Source: Scleroderma bovista
Lineage: Eukaryota; Basidiomycota; Agaricomycetes; Boletales; Sclerodermataceae
Assembly (NCBI GenBank): GCA_037178675.1
Contig: JAYMGJ010000495.1
Span: 1 to 41,093 of the forward strand
DNA length: 41,093 bases
Direction of reading: 5' to 3'
Shown: one piece after another, positions 10,034-20,689 of the stretch
How positions within the stretch are numbered: position 1 is the first letter of the stretch
Layout of the letters: each line of letters opens with the position of its first letter
Translations under genes and position numbers: made by a program
The notes under the pieces: generated by a model
Told to the model about the DNA's origin: nothing
The model's input: only the letters and a program-made list of their open reading frames with translations
Databases searched by the model: none

Positions 10034-10208
10034 TGTTAAAAGTAATGTGACCAGACAGGGAATTGAACCCTAGACCTCCTAGGTCTATACCAGGTGCTCT
10101 AACCACTGAGCTATATGGTCAAGGGTACATGGCTTACTTGGGGGGGTTTAACCCAAGTACTAGCTTGAGAAATAGTGAGGTGAGGTGCTGAGACTACACC
10201 ACTCAACA
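10034..10208 (-). repeat. 5' LTR of the TRIM
   Basis: 175 bp, identical to 9674-9848, followed by the duplication CGAAG at 10209-10213. Contains the second tRNA-like unit at 10048-10120. Confidence 0.95.
10048..10120 (-). tRNA. tRNA-like gene inside the TRIM 5' LTR
   Basis: Sequence-identical to 9688-9760, with the same cloverleaf, A box, B box and downstream TTTT. Because it lies in the 5' LTR, a Pol III transcript from here would stop at the T run near the LTR end unless it read through into the interior. Confidence 0.65.
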
Positions 10209-13200
10209 CGAAGACCCATCAGTTCTTAATGACCTTCCGGTCTCGGGGACGGTCTACTAGCTCAAAGACCTTGCGCTTTCGCAGCACGTCGAGCTCTTCT
10301 TGGCAAGCAAGTCGCCAGAGTTTCTGCTCAGCTTGGGGTAAGCGAGCAATGTCCTTATAGGACCAGTTGTGGACACTCTCGTATTGAGGGTCGCGGGTTT
10401 CAAGGGCTTTGCCCATCAGATAACGGACTAGGTTTGCTCCCCCTTCCTCGCACATCTTTTGCACATCTTCCTCACTGGGCGTTGCAGAGGTGTCGGGGAA
10501 ACCACCAGGAACATGGTCTGGTGTGTCCGGTTGTGGGGGTCTAGGGACCTCACCCACTGTTTCTCGCCATCGAGAGGCACTTTCGATATCCCAGAGTTGC
10601 TCGATGGGATGTCGCCGCTCACCATACACGTTACCAGGGCGCAATGGCGCTCTACGTTCACGTTGGGGGCGGGCAGGGATATTCACTGCAGGGGGTCGCG
10701 GCGCATTCTGGAGGTGTTCAGCTCGGCCAGGGCGCTGCGGTGCCGGAGGTGGCGGATTTCTCGCCAGTGAAGGCGTTCTCGGTGCCGGTGGAGGCACTGG
10801 AGATGGCATACGGGGAGGATTTATTTGGTTAGGCTCTTCCTCAGGAGCCTCAGGTTCCTCGCGCTTTGGATCGTCATCCTGCGCTTGGGGGTGTGGGTAG
10901 CCATGGTCGTGTTCCACATCATCATCACTGTCGGTATCATCAGGGGGATTTCCTGGTCGATCAGTGGCTGGTTTCGGATTTGCCCTTCCAAAAGGGTTCT
11001 CGAGAGGTTCGCACCTGTTCTTAGGGCAGCGAGGGAAGTGACGCTCGTCAAAGATGGCGTGAGCAGCGGTGAACACTGCATTGGTGGAGCGCATGAACAA
11101 AAAGTTGCGCTCATTGCCAGGGGCAACACCGACATAAGTCATTAGCTCCGACTTGGGAGCCATCTTATTAGCTTGAGCCGAGGCTGGGAGGTAGACAAAA
11201 GCTCCACAGCCAAAAACACGTAGGTAGTCGATGTTAGGCATCTCCCCCTTAAGCATTTCATGGGGGGTGTGCCATCGCAGGCGAGCTACCGGAGTACGGT
11301 TGTAAAGGTGAGTTGCTTGAGCGAACGCAAATTCCCACCAGGAGTCAGGGATGCAGGCTTGATGCTGCATAGACTCAGCTTTATCCATGAGAGTGCGCCC
11401 TAAACGCTCGGCGCGGCCATTCTGCATGGGGGTTCTTGGAGCACTTTGATATATTTTAATTCCTTTCTCAAGGAGTGCTCAATCAAACAGATCAGATTTA
11501 TATTCTCCACCAGCATCGGACATCCATCCAACGATGTGTGTATCATGTTGGACACGCACCATTTCGAGGAAATCTTTGGCAGCCGTAATCGCTGCAGCTT
11601 TGGAGTGAAGAGGCATAGTCCAGGCGTGAGAAGTATAGTCATCGTAGAAGGTGATAACATATTTGAATTTCCGGTACGACGTAACTGGGAAGGATTTGAG
11701 ATCAGAGTGCACCAGCTCAAAGGGCTTGGAAGCACGTCTTTCGTTCTCTGGGAAAGCTCGATTGGGCATCTTGCCAAGAGCACATCCAGGGCAAACACAA
11801 TCCTCAGTTGGAAAGTGAATCTCCGGAAAGCGCTGCATATGCTTTTGTGCGCGTCGGAGTACTTCCTTCGAGGGGTGCCCAAATCTCCGGTGCATAATGT
11901 CGTAATTGACTTTGCTCACGGAGGCGATGTAGTTAGATCTAATTATCGGGATAGATCTAATCCCGAAAATGATGTTGCGATCGTCTTCTGGGTCTGGCCC
12001 AAACCATAGGCATTCAGCTTTATGAATGAGGCTAATGCCTCGCTTATCGCCAGTGACCTTGTAGTTACGCTGGAGCATTTCGCCCATAGAAATAAGGCGT
12101 GCAGTAGCGCCTGGCATATGGAGCACTTGGGTGAGTGTAATGACTTTCTCATCCCCTGAGTTGTGGTCTAGGCACCGGAGTAATACCGTGCCAATGCCAG
12201 CAATTAGTGCTACACCATTAGCTGTTTTGGCGTAATGCGCTCGCTTTAGCACGTTGTAAGAGGCGAAATCGCCTATGTCACCAGTGAAGTGGCGTGATGT
12301 GCCTGAGTCTAGGAGCCAGAAGGCACCAGATAGTTCGCTATCATCAACTATTTTTCCCTTACAGCCAGCACAGCGTGCATTATTCGAACACGAACAAATA
12401 TATGCATTACTCGAGACACGACACGACAAATTGTAGTTACTGCTCGCTATATACAGTGACAGCGTGTAGCGCACATGTAAAGGGAGCGTGTCAGTGTCGG
12501 TCAGCACGCGTGCAGAAGGTACTTGCCTGAAGAGGCTGGCCTCCGCGCCCATCGCCATCGACGTCGCGTTGTAGCGGTCGAGGACCATCGCATCGATCTC
12601 ATCAAACTCGTCATCAGCGAACGGCTCGTGAGCGAAGGGCTCTTCATCCCCAAGGGAGATGGCATCCTCCTCATACATGGTGATGCACTCCTCGAGACGA
12701 GGGCGCTTCAACGAGGAGGGACCAGCCTTGGGCTGGTCCAGGTTCGCACTCGCCAACAACACGACTTGGTTGAGGGTGCAGATGGTTTGGCAGGAGGGCT
12801 CTACCCCCAAGTGGTGTGCCAAGTCGAAGGCCTTGATAGTGTTTTCGAAAGCGGGGGGGCCGTAGTGGGCAGCACCGGGGGTGTGAGCCAGGGCGCGAGG
12901 GTCGACGGTGGGCTCTGGTCCATCATAGTGGACGTAAGTGGCGAAGGCGGCCTGTTGGGCATTCTTGCGGCGAGCGCGAGCCTTCTTGCCGCCACGTCGA
13001 GTGCGGCCTCCCTGTCCTTGGGCAGGAGCATTTCCGCTCGTACCGCCGTTGGACCCGCCTTGCTGCTGCTGCTGCCTCTGGGGCTGCTGCTGCTGCTGGG
13101 CGAACTTGGGGTCAGCTGGCTTGCGCTTCACAGCGCTAAGCTTGTTGGCCTGTGGGCCCTTACCACCGGCGCGCGAAGAGGCGCCTTTCTGCTTGAAGGA

Positions 13201-14124
13201 GAGCGTGGCGGCCTTTACGATCCCGTCGGGCTTGAGGTTCTTGATCTCATCCGGCGACGTTTGGCTGAGTATCTGAGCTACGACCTCCATAGTAGGAGGG
13301 AGCTTGCATAGAATGATCATGGCCTGCACGGGGGCAGGGAATTCAAAGCCGGCGTCTTTGAGGTATGCAAAGTGGCTAAGCACTTTGGTGATGGCAGGAG
13401 CAGGATGGGAGCCAGCGGGAATGGTAGTCGCCAGGAGCTTGCTAAGCTCAGCGTAGGCAGAGCCGATACTGGGGGCGCCGAAGTTCTTCTTGAGGTGGTC
13501 CCAGACGTCCTTAACGTTGTTGAGATTCGAGACAGTGACCTGGATAGAGGGGGTGAGGCGCAAGGTGATATTACCGAGCGCTCTCTCGGTGTTGTCGTCC
13601 CATTCCTTACGGTCATCGTGACCGGCAACAGGTTGCGTCGTTGAGTAAACATACCATTGGCCTTGTGCCCGAAGGTAGGCCTGCATGGAGGTGTGCCACT
13701 GCTGCCAGTTGGAGCCAGTGAACACGGGAACCATCTTGTCGAGAGTGCTGGACATGGTGATGTTCTGTTGGGAGTCAACGGAGTCAGCAAGTGAATGCGA
13801 CAACGGACAATCAAGAAAAGAAGAAACACCTGAGTGCTAGTGAAAGCACTTCTGTCAACAGCTAACTCATGACTAGGTCATGCCAGCGCAAGTCGTCGTC
13901 GATGTTCGCCATGGTTGGCGCAAGTCATCGATGAACTTCGCCTGTGGCAATACAGGTGCTCAACTAGGAGCTCACTGTTTGGCGCAAGTCGTCGACCGAC
14001 TTCGCCTTGTGGCTGTGCAGGGGCTCAGCTAGGAGCTCACTGTGGTCCACAGTGTCAAGCTAGTTAAAGCGACACTCAGGGAGCTGGAGCGCTGTCTGGT
14101 GCATTGCTGCACACAGTGCGCTCA

Positions 14125-14138
14125 CAGGGCTCATAACC
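14125..14138 (-). promoter_or_regulatory. Primer-binding site of copia-1 (initiator tRNA-Met, internal)
   Basis: CAGGGCTCATAACC on the plus strand, directly adjacent to the 5' LTR (14139). It corresponds to the anticodon stem-loop of initiator tRNA-Met, the half-tRNA priming arrangement known for Drosophila copia and yeast Ty5. Plant copia elements instead usually use the 3' end of the tRNA. Confidence 0.8.
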
Positions 14139-14427
14139 TGTTGAAGCAATACCTATATACGTAGAGGAACTGCTACTCCAACTCACCTGTTGGGTGGAGT
14201 ACACAACCAGAGATGATAGCGGTAGCTGGTTAAGAGCTGCTATATTATATAAGCGATGTCCGCTGTTTATATACAACAAATAGTGTGATGCGTGACGTGT
14301 GACGTGTGACGTGTGACATGTAACATCTACTCTAAAGAGGACTATTACTAAGTCTACACTAATATGGGTCGCAGTCTTGCACGCACTTCGTCGACGGTTT
14401 ACGCTGGGTGCACGTGCGACTTCAACA
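14139..14427 (-). repeat. 5' LTR of copia-1
   Basis: 289 bp, TGTT...AACA, followed by the duplication GTTGT (14428-14432). Matches 7972-8246 and 37825-38112. Confidence 0.95.
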
Positions 14428-14432
14428 GTTGT
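14428..14432. repeat. Target site duplication GTTGT (right) of copia-1
   Basis: Exact copy of 7967-7971. Taking out copia-1 plus one duplication rejoins the two halves of the DUF6532-like gene. Confidence 0.9.
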
Positions 14433-15664
14433 TTTCTTCCCGGGTTGTGGATTTATTTTGCACCACAGTAAGCTCTGCTGGATGGGGAGCATGGGGACAC
14501 CCATTCTTCTGTTGATGGCGCTCTAGAACATCGTCAACCTGAGTTTCGGGAGACTGGAAGGATGTGAGATGCTGAAATATCTGGATCAAATAGATTACCT
14601 CGTGCTCGTGGTCCCTTAAGAGAGCGAGCGCATGATCCTCTGCCTCGTCGCGAGAGTATTCGAAGTTGTCCTCAGGTGGAAGAGGTACATGTCTGGTTGG
14701 TTGAGTAGCCTCCTCCTCAAATCGGAAGCCTTCATATAAATGTCAGGTGTGATCATGTATGATAAATGGACTCGAACCTGTTGCATGCTGACAATTGGGC
14801 ACAGGTTCTTCATCTGACTCTTCAATGCCGCCTTCCTCATTCCCGTCATAATACCCATCTGAGTTCTCATCACCTGACTATTGCTAGTAAGGAAGGGTCA
14901 ATATTGTGCTCGAGATCTGGAGAGGGACAATCCCAAGGTGTGGGACGAGTGGGATCAAAGTCACCAGAGGAACCAGGAGACACCAAACGTTGTGCTCATG
15001 GGACAGCAGACTGCTGTTCCTTCGCGTGTCGTTCGGCGACATATGGATTGTTCAAAGCTTGGAGATCGGGCTCTATTCCTGGAGGGACGAGGTGGTTTGG
15101 GTCATGGAAACCAAAGCACTTGCCAGTTGTCCTAGGGTGAAAATGGGGCATAGGTACAGTGCTCCCTTGATGAAACTGACCAACTCGACCATGCCAAGGA
15201 TCATCTGACAAAGCAACGTTGTGGGCAGTGCGGGCATAGGAAGTCGGAGCAATTTGAGGCTGTTTCTAGGAGAGAAACTATGAATCCATGAGCTGGTTTC
15301 CAAAGTATAAAGTAGACACTACCTTTTTCTGGGCTTTGCTGCTCGGAAGAGAAGGAGTGAAAGGGTTTGAGGCAGTGTCATTGGAAAGAGTTGTCATAGG
15401 CCGTGGCACATGCTGTGGGCGCTCAATTGCAGCACCAATTTGTTCTAATTGGTGAGTATGTCCTCCAGACCCAGCACCTGCCCTACTGCTGTGACGAGGT
15501 TGTGTGGATCCAGAGCTTGAGTCGATGGTGGGCAGCGAGGAAGCATTGGCCCCGAGTTTTTTCTGTTGAGAAGGGTCTCTGTCATCCTCACAATGCTGCT
15601 TCGATTTTCTCGAGGTTTTCTTTGATGGTGAATGCACCATGAGATTGAATGACAGAGAGGGCAC
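14433..15664 (-). pseudogene. DUF6532-like protein, 5' part (cut by copia insertion)
   Basis: A start at 15664 opens an N-terminal low-complexity region (MPSLSFNLMVHSPSKKTSRK, then RHSSRAGAGSGGHTHQLEQI). A 57-nt intron (15322-15266, GT...AG) leads in phase to a second exon running to about 14996 (SDDPWHGRVGQFHQGST, DPNHLVPPGIEPDLQALNNP). Further left are acidic segments (SGDENSDGYYDGNEEGGIEE) and, up to the copia junction, EDNFEYSRDEAEDHALALLR and DVLERHQQKNGCPHAPHPAE. At least two single-base frame changes lie between 14980 and 14870, which could be unrecognised introns or decay. The reading frame at 14433 continues naturally at 7971. Function unknown; DUF6532 proteins are abundant in Agaricomycetes. 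The copia insertion alone would disrupt the product. Confidence 0.5.
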
Positions 15665-15764
15665 TACAACAGTGACAACATGGGTACATAAATATCACAG
15701 CCACAAGCGAATTTACGTTGAACAAGACAAAAAAATCACAGTGTGTAGAGTATGCATATCGAGG

Positions 15765-18391
15765 TCAACTACCTTTAGGACGTTTGTGCACAACAGAAAG
15801 AGGTACATCACCCATGCTGCGAATGTTGTCATCGCGGACCCGTTTCTTTCCAGAAACCACGTCTACCTTTACTGGTGGGGAAGGAAGTGGGAGGTGAAGG
15901 GCCTCCTTTTTGGCTTCCATGCTCAGGTGTTCGTTTGTTACATCAGGAAGGTCCTCTGGCGTCATCGTCTCAAGGAACTGGTTAGTTATCTGGAGTAGAG
16001 AGTCAAAGTCAACTCTCTTCTCAGTGTTCCACTTGGTCCTGAAGATTTGCTGCCAATTTTCAGCAAGGGGGAGAAGGTCTTCGAAGTATGGAGAGATGTT
16101 GTCCACTAGTGCTTTGCCATTGGGACTAGAAATGAATGCAATCTTCGCATTTTTCGCCACCTTGAGATTGTAAATGGCGTGCTCGCTCCACTGGGCAAGT
16201 ATAGAAGATTCAAAGTCAAAGCCCTCCTGCTCCCATCCAAGCGGTCCATTATAGAGAACAAGGATCCAAATGAAGACGTAGAAGAGTGATTCTATATCAT
16301 CCGCAGGCACATGCTCAACAGCGAAATCATCATCAGTGTGCACACGGAGTTGCACAGACGTGGCATTGTCCTCCTTGTAGGCGCTTCTGTTCTTCAAAGG
16401 ATTCTGAAATTTGCCCAAGAAGGTACATTGAAAGAAATGGAATAGTACCCTGGATCAAGTCAGTTATTGTGACCCCCCCCCCAAAAAAAAAAAAAAAAAA
16501 AGAACTCACAGTACTGCCAATGCTATACTTCTGTCGGACAGTGATCTCCACTGCAAACTCCCAATCTATCAACATTCCTTGGAACTCATCTGCAGAGTCA
16601 TCTATTAAAACATTGAAGGGACTGACATCACGATGAAGGATCCCTTTTGCTACCGCTTCCTTTTGAACTGATTTGTATATTAACTTGGATGTCTTCACAA
16701 GAGAAAGATGTCCACCCACCAATAAGAACATCCTTGATGCATTTGACCAATTCATACTTTGTCCTGAATTTTGAGAGAGGGCACCCATGCAGGCTCATGA
16801 CCATCTGGACATGTGTCCTCATACCCTTCATGAATGTCTGGTGCCTCTCCGAACGATATTGAGAAGTGATGTCAACAACACTGGGGGAAACCTCCACCAC
16901 CCAGTGATTGATAAGCCTGGGCACCCCATGAGTTCCTTCCATTAGTTTCATCATGCTCGCTTCCTGCGACAGGTTTTCTACCCAATGGTCCTTGAGAATA
17001 TACAATCTCCCCTCATGTCTGGCAAGATAGATCACAGTACCTCAGCCTAAGAACCCCACCGAAGAGAACAATACCTCCAATATTTCATATATGACACTGC
17101 GAACTCGGATCTCTCCGATTGGGCCTGCAGGAGTGTCGGAGTTGGGGGCTGAGCCAGTGAGTGAAGTATTGAGACTCACCTCGGAAGGTAGGAGGAAAGT
17201 CGGTGAAGTGGATTGTGACGAAATGACGTCAACATAGTTAGGGAGGGAATCTGGGGGCATGGACATGCTTGATTCTGGATGAGAGCTTGGGTCGTGATCA
17301 TCACCCAACTCCTCTGGGATGGCATCTGGGACATTGGTACGAGTTGACTCGTAGATAACCTTTCGTCGTGAAACCTGCAAGGGCTGGACCAGCCTCACAG
17401 TAACAGTGGGGTCAAAACCTATACAAAGCCAAGAACTAAACATGATGGTGGCGAGAACAGCAACAAAGGCTCTGGGATCGCATTGAATGTTGATGGGTGG
17501 TGAGACAGAACTGCCAGAGTGATTGTAGGAGTGAACATGCATTTCCTCTTTCACAATGGATAAGGCTAGAACAAAATGCCTCCAAGGTTGATTGAGGAAG
17601 ACGAGATATGCTTTGGTGTGGAGGGTTTTCATGAGGGGCATGGAGGGTTTCCAGGCTTGGTTGGTGCATTCAGCGATAACTTTGGGGCTCATCTACGAGA
17701 TGGAATCAGTAGGGGTATCTGCTTTTTCAATGAGAATGATATCCGGTTTGCAACAGTAAGTGCCAGTGCCATCAGCATTGCCAGGCATATGGCGAGTGGA
17801 ATATGTACCTAACCAGTATCACTCGGCGATGGTGGGTTTTTGCAAATCGAGGTTCGAAGCCTGAGCTCTGACAGCTGGCCTCATTGCCAGCGCTATTGTG
17901 TTAAAAAATGCAGCGAGGTGATTCTCCTGTGATCCACCTTTGCTGTCCCGAGGTGAAGTGGCCTTGAGTATTGGCCAGTTCCACTTCTCAGTGGACATGT
18001 CGTAGAGGGGGATTTTGAGAGAGTTGGGGTACATTTCAATGACACTAGGGTTGAACTTTGAGATTGTGCATGGCGGCACAACCAGCTTGTCCAATGGAGT
18101 GGTATCAATGGCGGCAGCATCTGAGAAGATTTGATCAAGAATAAAACCTAGGTACTTATTGTGAGCACAACTAGGTGTATTGGTGGTGGTCTTGAAAATG
18201 ATTGCTCCTGCAAGCTCTTGAGTTGTAATCTTGTCCATCGTGGCCACGTCGCACCTTGGTACGGGATATGAACCCAGTTTGTGTATTGCATCTACGGTAC
18301 GGAACTTATTGGGGTGAACAGGCAGAAACATTATGGGGGTACAAAAGGAATGATGAAACAAAGGTCCAAAGTTCCCAGGTGCATGGACCAA
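15765..18391 (-). pseudogene. FunK1 fungal-type protein kinase, decayed
   Basis: An N-terminal region (18391-17822) precedes WYWLGTYSTRHMPGN-like FunK1 sequence. The middle segment (17692-17042) carries IAECTNQAWKPSMPLMKT and FLNQPWRHFVLALSIVKEEM. The kinase core follows: Gly-loop GFLG-stop-GTVIYLARH, the ATP-binding Lys in RLYILKDHW, a 52-nt intron, catalytic loop LHRDVSPFNVLI, and DWE where DFG is usual (common in FunK1). A second intron starts GTGAGTT and contains a C10/A19 tract; the C-terminal lobe is DDIESLFYVFIWILVLYNGP. Breaks: TGA at 17819, TAG near 17693, TGA inside the Gly-loop where CGA is expected, and a frame change around 16430. The last Plavaka codon is only about 7 bp upstream. 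Confidence 0.75.
16473..16501. repeat. Homopolymer tract C10-A19
   Basis: Ten C then nineteen A, inside an intron of the FunK1 pseudogene (G and T runs in the sense direction, just after the donor site). Length is likely variable and prone to sequencing error. Confidence 0.9.
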
Positions 18392-18397
18392 CGGTAC

Positions 18398-19806
18398 TTA
18401 TAAAGTCAAAGAGAAGTAGGTGTTCTTATTGAAGTACTTGTTAAGGAAAAACTCGTGGCAATGTTTGGAACTGTTGAATGACATGAGGCAGGAGTCTGTG
18501 CGTTGGCCAAAATGTGGTATCAGGTTCGCATAGGCCCTGATTTGAGAAACTGGAATGACTTCACCAAGGTGCTGTCCCCCAGAATGGATAGCCCTCCTCA
18601 ATACTTGCATTTGAGTTGAAGGTTCGTGGCAGATAATGTCAAAATGCTGGACATAAGTCAAAAAACGATCAGCCCATGGCCATCGTTCATGTGGCTTGCC
18701 CAAGGGCTGCATAATGAGGCAGAGTTGTACAATCAAGTGTCCTGATCAGGCATGGGATAAAATTTGTGGAAATACAAAATAAAATGATGTATAACAGACC
18801 TTGAAGGCCACTAGTGGGCCAAATCTTGGCACCATCCACGTTTATGACTACTGAATCATAACACCCATACTTCCAGTTGCCTTCAGGTGGGGAGGCAAGG
18901 AGAGTTTGTGCAGGTAAAATGGAGTGAGTGTGGATCTCTGTTGTCTGCAGGTGCAACTTGAACCAAACTTGGATGTCCTTGTATGGAAGCTCAGCGTTCT
19001 CTGCAGCCTTACGAGGCCCGCCACCAATGGGATGTACTGAGTCCACACTGTGAGATCTCTCATAAGAGAGAAAGTTGGCGAGAGCTACTCACAAGTCTGA
19101 AAGATCAAATTGCTGTTGAAATTCCTACTCAGTCACTACCATTCTTTAGGACTTGTGTTAGTTTCCTTATTTGTGCGTCGAGCATCCTTATGTAAGCACG
19201 GAGTATTTTCATCCGCTCAAGGATTCCTTTTCACCTCAGTGTTCCAAATGAGACACTGAGGTAAGACATCTAGTCACCACTTTCTTTTACTTAGTACTAA
19301 CCTACCTATTAGTTTGCCTCTGAGCTAGGTTAGTTATCATACAGTTAGTGTTCCAAATGAGACACTGAGTTTGCCTCTGAGCTAGCTAGTTCCCTGTGCA
19401 TGAGCCATCTAACAAAAATTGCTTTGTGGCATTATCAACAGAGATGCGGCGAATATGAGGGTCATAAGTGAGGTTGAATGCAATGCAACTGGCTGAGAAC
19501 GTGCGACGAGGGAGGGGGACAGTGTTGGGTGTTGAAGAAGCTAGACGAAGTGAGCATGCAAAATAATCTGTGACACATCGTGAGATGACAGATGGTTTGT
19601 TTTCCTCGTCACCTGGTTCACCGTCCATGGCACCAGTAGATGTATCCAGCCCTAACTCAGGGTCCTTCAAGGACATAGCAAGCTCAAAGCCCCCTGCATT
19701 TCTCCAGGTGATCAAGTTGTTGGCAGATCTGGGGATCATAATTATGGTTGTTGCTGCCTCATGCAGGGTCCTTGATTTGGTTGATATGGGCATGCTCAGT
19801 GACATC
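18398..19806 (-). pseudogene. Plavaka transposase, C-terminal part
   Basis: Starting at the junction at 19806 the frame reads DVTEHAHINQIKDPA, then TGA where Arg is expected, then GSNNHNYDPQICQQLDHL, followed by FELAMSLKDPELGLDTS and DGEPGDEENKPSVISRCVTD. Next comes FSASCIAFNLTYDPHIRRIS; the 19046-18687 segment has LPYKDIQVWFKLHLQ and YDSVVINVDGAKIWPTSGLQ. The last segment has WPWADRFLTYVQHFDII, VLRRAIHSGG and HEFFLNKYFNKNTYFSL before the stop at 18398. This is the C-terminal half (DUF6830-type region) of Plavaka transposases. It continues the protein whose N-terminal half lies at 26840-28818 (QWSA joined to DVTEHAH). Confidence 0.75.
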
Positions 19807-19828
19807 AGTGGTGTAGAGACGCACGCAT

Positions 19829-20645
19829 CTCTAGGTGCGTATCCACACATTAGAGCTGGTTTGGCCAGGAGCTATGGAGCGCAGGTACCCATGTGCACTG
19901 GAGGCACTCTAGCGCATGCAGGACTCCCTGTTAGGTGCGCATACATCAGTCCCACAGAGCTGCAGCCTTCCATCCATGTCTCGAGCTCCTTCAGTCACCC
20001 ATAGCAGTGTCAGCGTGCTCAGTATTCACCCAGCCTTCATCCGTGCTACTCAGCACAGCCACCCGCACTTCTCGTGCACACTAGCTCTCCAACACACAGC
20101 CGTATGCGCTCTGTAGCCCCCTGTGAAGGTCCCACATCAGCGCACTCTCCATATCTCTCCCTGCATGCACTTCAGTCACTCGGAACAACATTGGGTTGTC
20201 TCTGCTTGCTTGCACTTCTCAGCACAGCCACACGCACACTCCATGCTCACTGCCGCATCTGTTAACATGCTCTTCAACCCACAGTGCTGTGCATCAGGGT
20301 CCTGCTCTCCCCAGGGGTTCCCCAGACTCGTCCGACATCATCAGGGACAGTATTTGGTGTGTTCCGCTCTGTGTCTCTGTCCTGCTCCTTCCCTCTCCTG
20401 TGTGTCACCTTTCCTGGGCTTGCTCCTGTTCCTTGTGCCTCAGGGCACGTGCGCTTTTTCCTTATTTGGAAGGATGCCATCACTATCAGTCCATTGTTCG
20501 CTCCCTATTCATTTCTGCGTCTCTCTCTCTTGCTTTATGTTCTAGAAGTGCCAGGGTCCACACTACCGCTCCCCATTTAGCTAGGATCATTGCTTCTGTG
20601 TGCTTCTTGTGCGCTTTCCCTTATTTAGCCTTCCCATCATGTACC
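19829..20645. other. Left shoulder of the 7-kb block; no supported gene
   Basis: C/T-rich on the plus strand with words such as CTCAGCACAGCCAC repeated (about 20048 and 20218). Open frames of 137-192 codons here are Ser/Pro/Cys-rich low-complexity translations without domains. The matching right shoulder is 26407-26834. Confidence 0.35.
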
Positions 20646-20689
20646 TACATCAGCAAGGTGACAATTGGTCTTAACTCTCTTACAGCATC

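Larger units (their letters stand above)
9674..10208 (-). mobile_element. TRIM retrotransposon with tRNA-like gene in its LTRs
   Basis: 535 bp: two identical 175-bp LTRs (9674-9848 and 10034-10208; TGTT...AACA) around a 185-bp non-coding interior, with 5-bp duplication CGAAG. The interior has a primer-binding site at 10020-10033 beside the right LTR (CAGGGCTCATAACC on the plus strand) and a purine tract beside the left LTR (GCCTCCCCTAAT on the plus strand). Its orientation is therefore minus, like its host copia. No protein is encoded, so reverse transcriptase and integrase must be supplied in trans. The identical PBS, matching TGTT...AACA ends and 5-bp duplication point to copia machinery. 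Identical LTRs mean a recent insertion. Each LTR holds a tRNA-like unit with A box, B box and a T4 run. Confidence 0.92.
8293..13803 (-). pseudogene. copia-1 Gag-Pol polyprotein with two nonsense codons and a TRIM insertion
   Basis: The reading frame begins at 13803 (or more typically at the internal Met of MSSTLDKMVPVFTG). Gag has a Gln-rich then Arg/Lys-rich tail (QQQQPQRQQQQQ, TRRGGKKARARRKN) and no visible CCHC knuckle. Protease: WLLDSGTSRHFTG. Integrase: zinc-binding HRRFGH...CVCPGCALGK, then HSDL, SDAGGEY and the Glu in MQNGRAERLGRT (D-D-E). After a Pro-rich linker comes reverse transcriptase: VFSPV, ITGLDVWSAYLYG, ALYGLKQAG, and catalytic YVDDALF. RNase H: SSTEAEYMALSDCA. The stop is at 8293. 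TGA occurs at 11479-11481 where copy 2 has CGA (FDRALLEKG), and TGA at 10219 where copy 2 has CGA. Between that stop and the RT sits the TRIM. Otherwise the frame is open, so decay is recent. Confidence 0.9.
7972..14427 (-). mobile_element. Full-length Ty1/copia retrotransposon (copia-1)
   Basis: 6456 bp in total including a nested TRIM. The 3' LTR is 7972-8246 and the 5' LTR 14139-14427, both TGTT...AACA, bounded by the exact duplication GTTGT. Reading leftward: 5' LTR, primer-binding site, leader, a single long gag-pol frame with the copia order (gag, protease, integrase, reverse transcriptase, RNase H), a polypurine tract, 3' LTR. It interrupts the DUF6532-like gene and is itself interrupted at 9674-10208. 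The LTRs are similar but differ by substitutions and a short indel in a GTGACGTGTGAC tandem, so it is not brand new. Confidence 0.95.

Noticed and set aside
9674..10213. TRIM plus its duplication adds 540 bp, a multiple of three, to the copia frame
   Set aside because: Considered as a frame-preserving insertion, but the copia frame meets TAG inside the tRNA-like A-box region of the 5' LTR, so no read-through product is possible.
12523..13311. 262-codon open frame on the plus strand opposite copia gag
   Set aside because: It is the antisense shadow of the GC-rich gag region, whose minus-strand frame carries the recognisable copia proteins.
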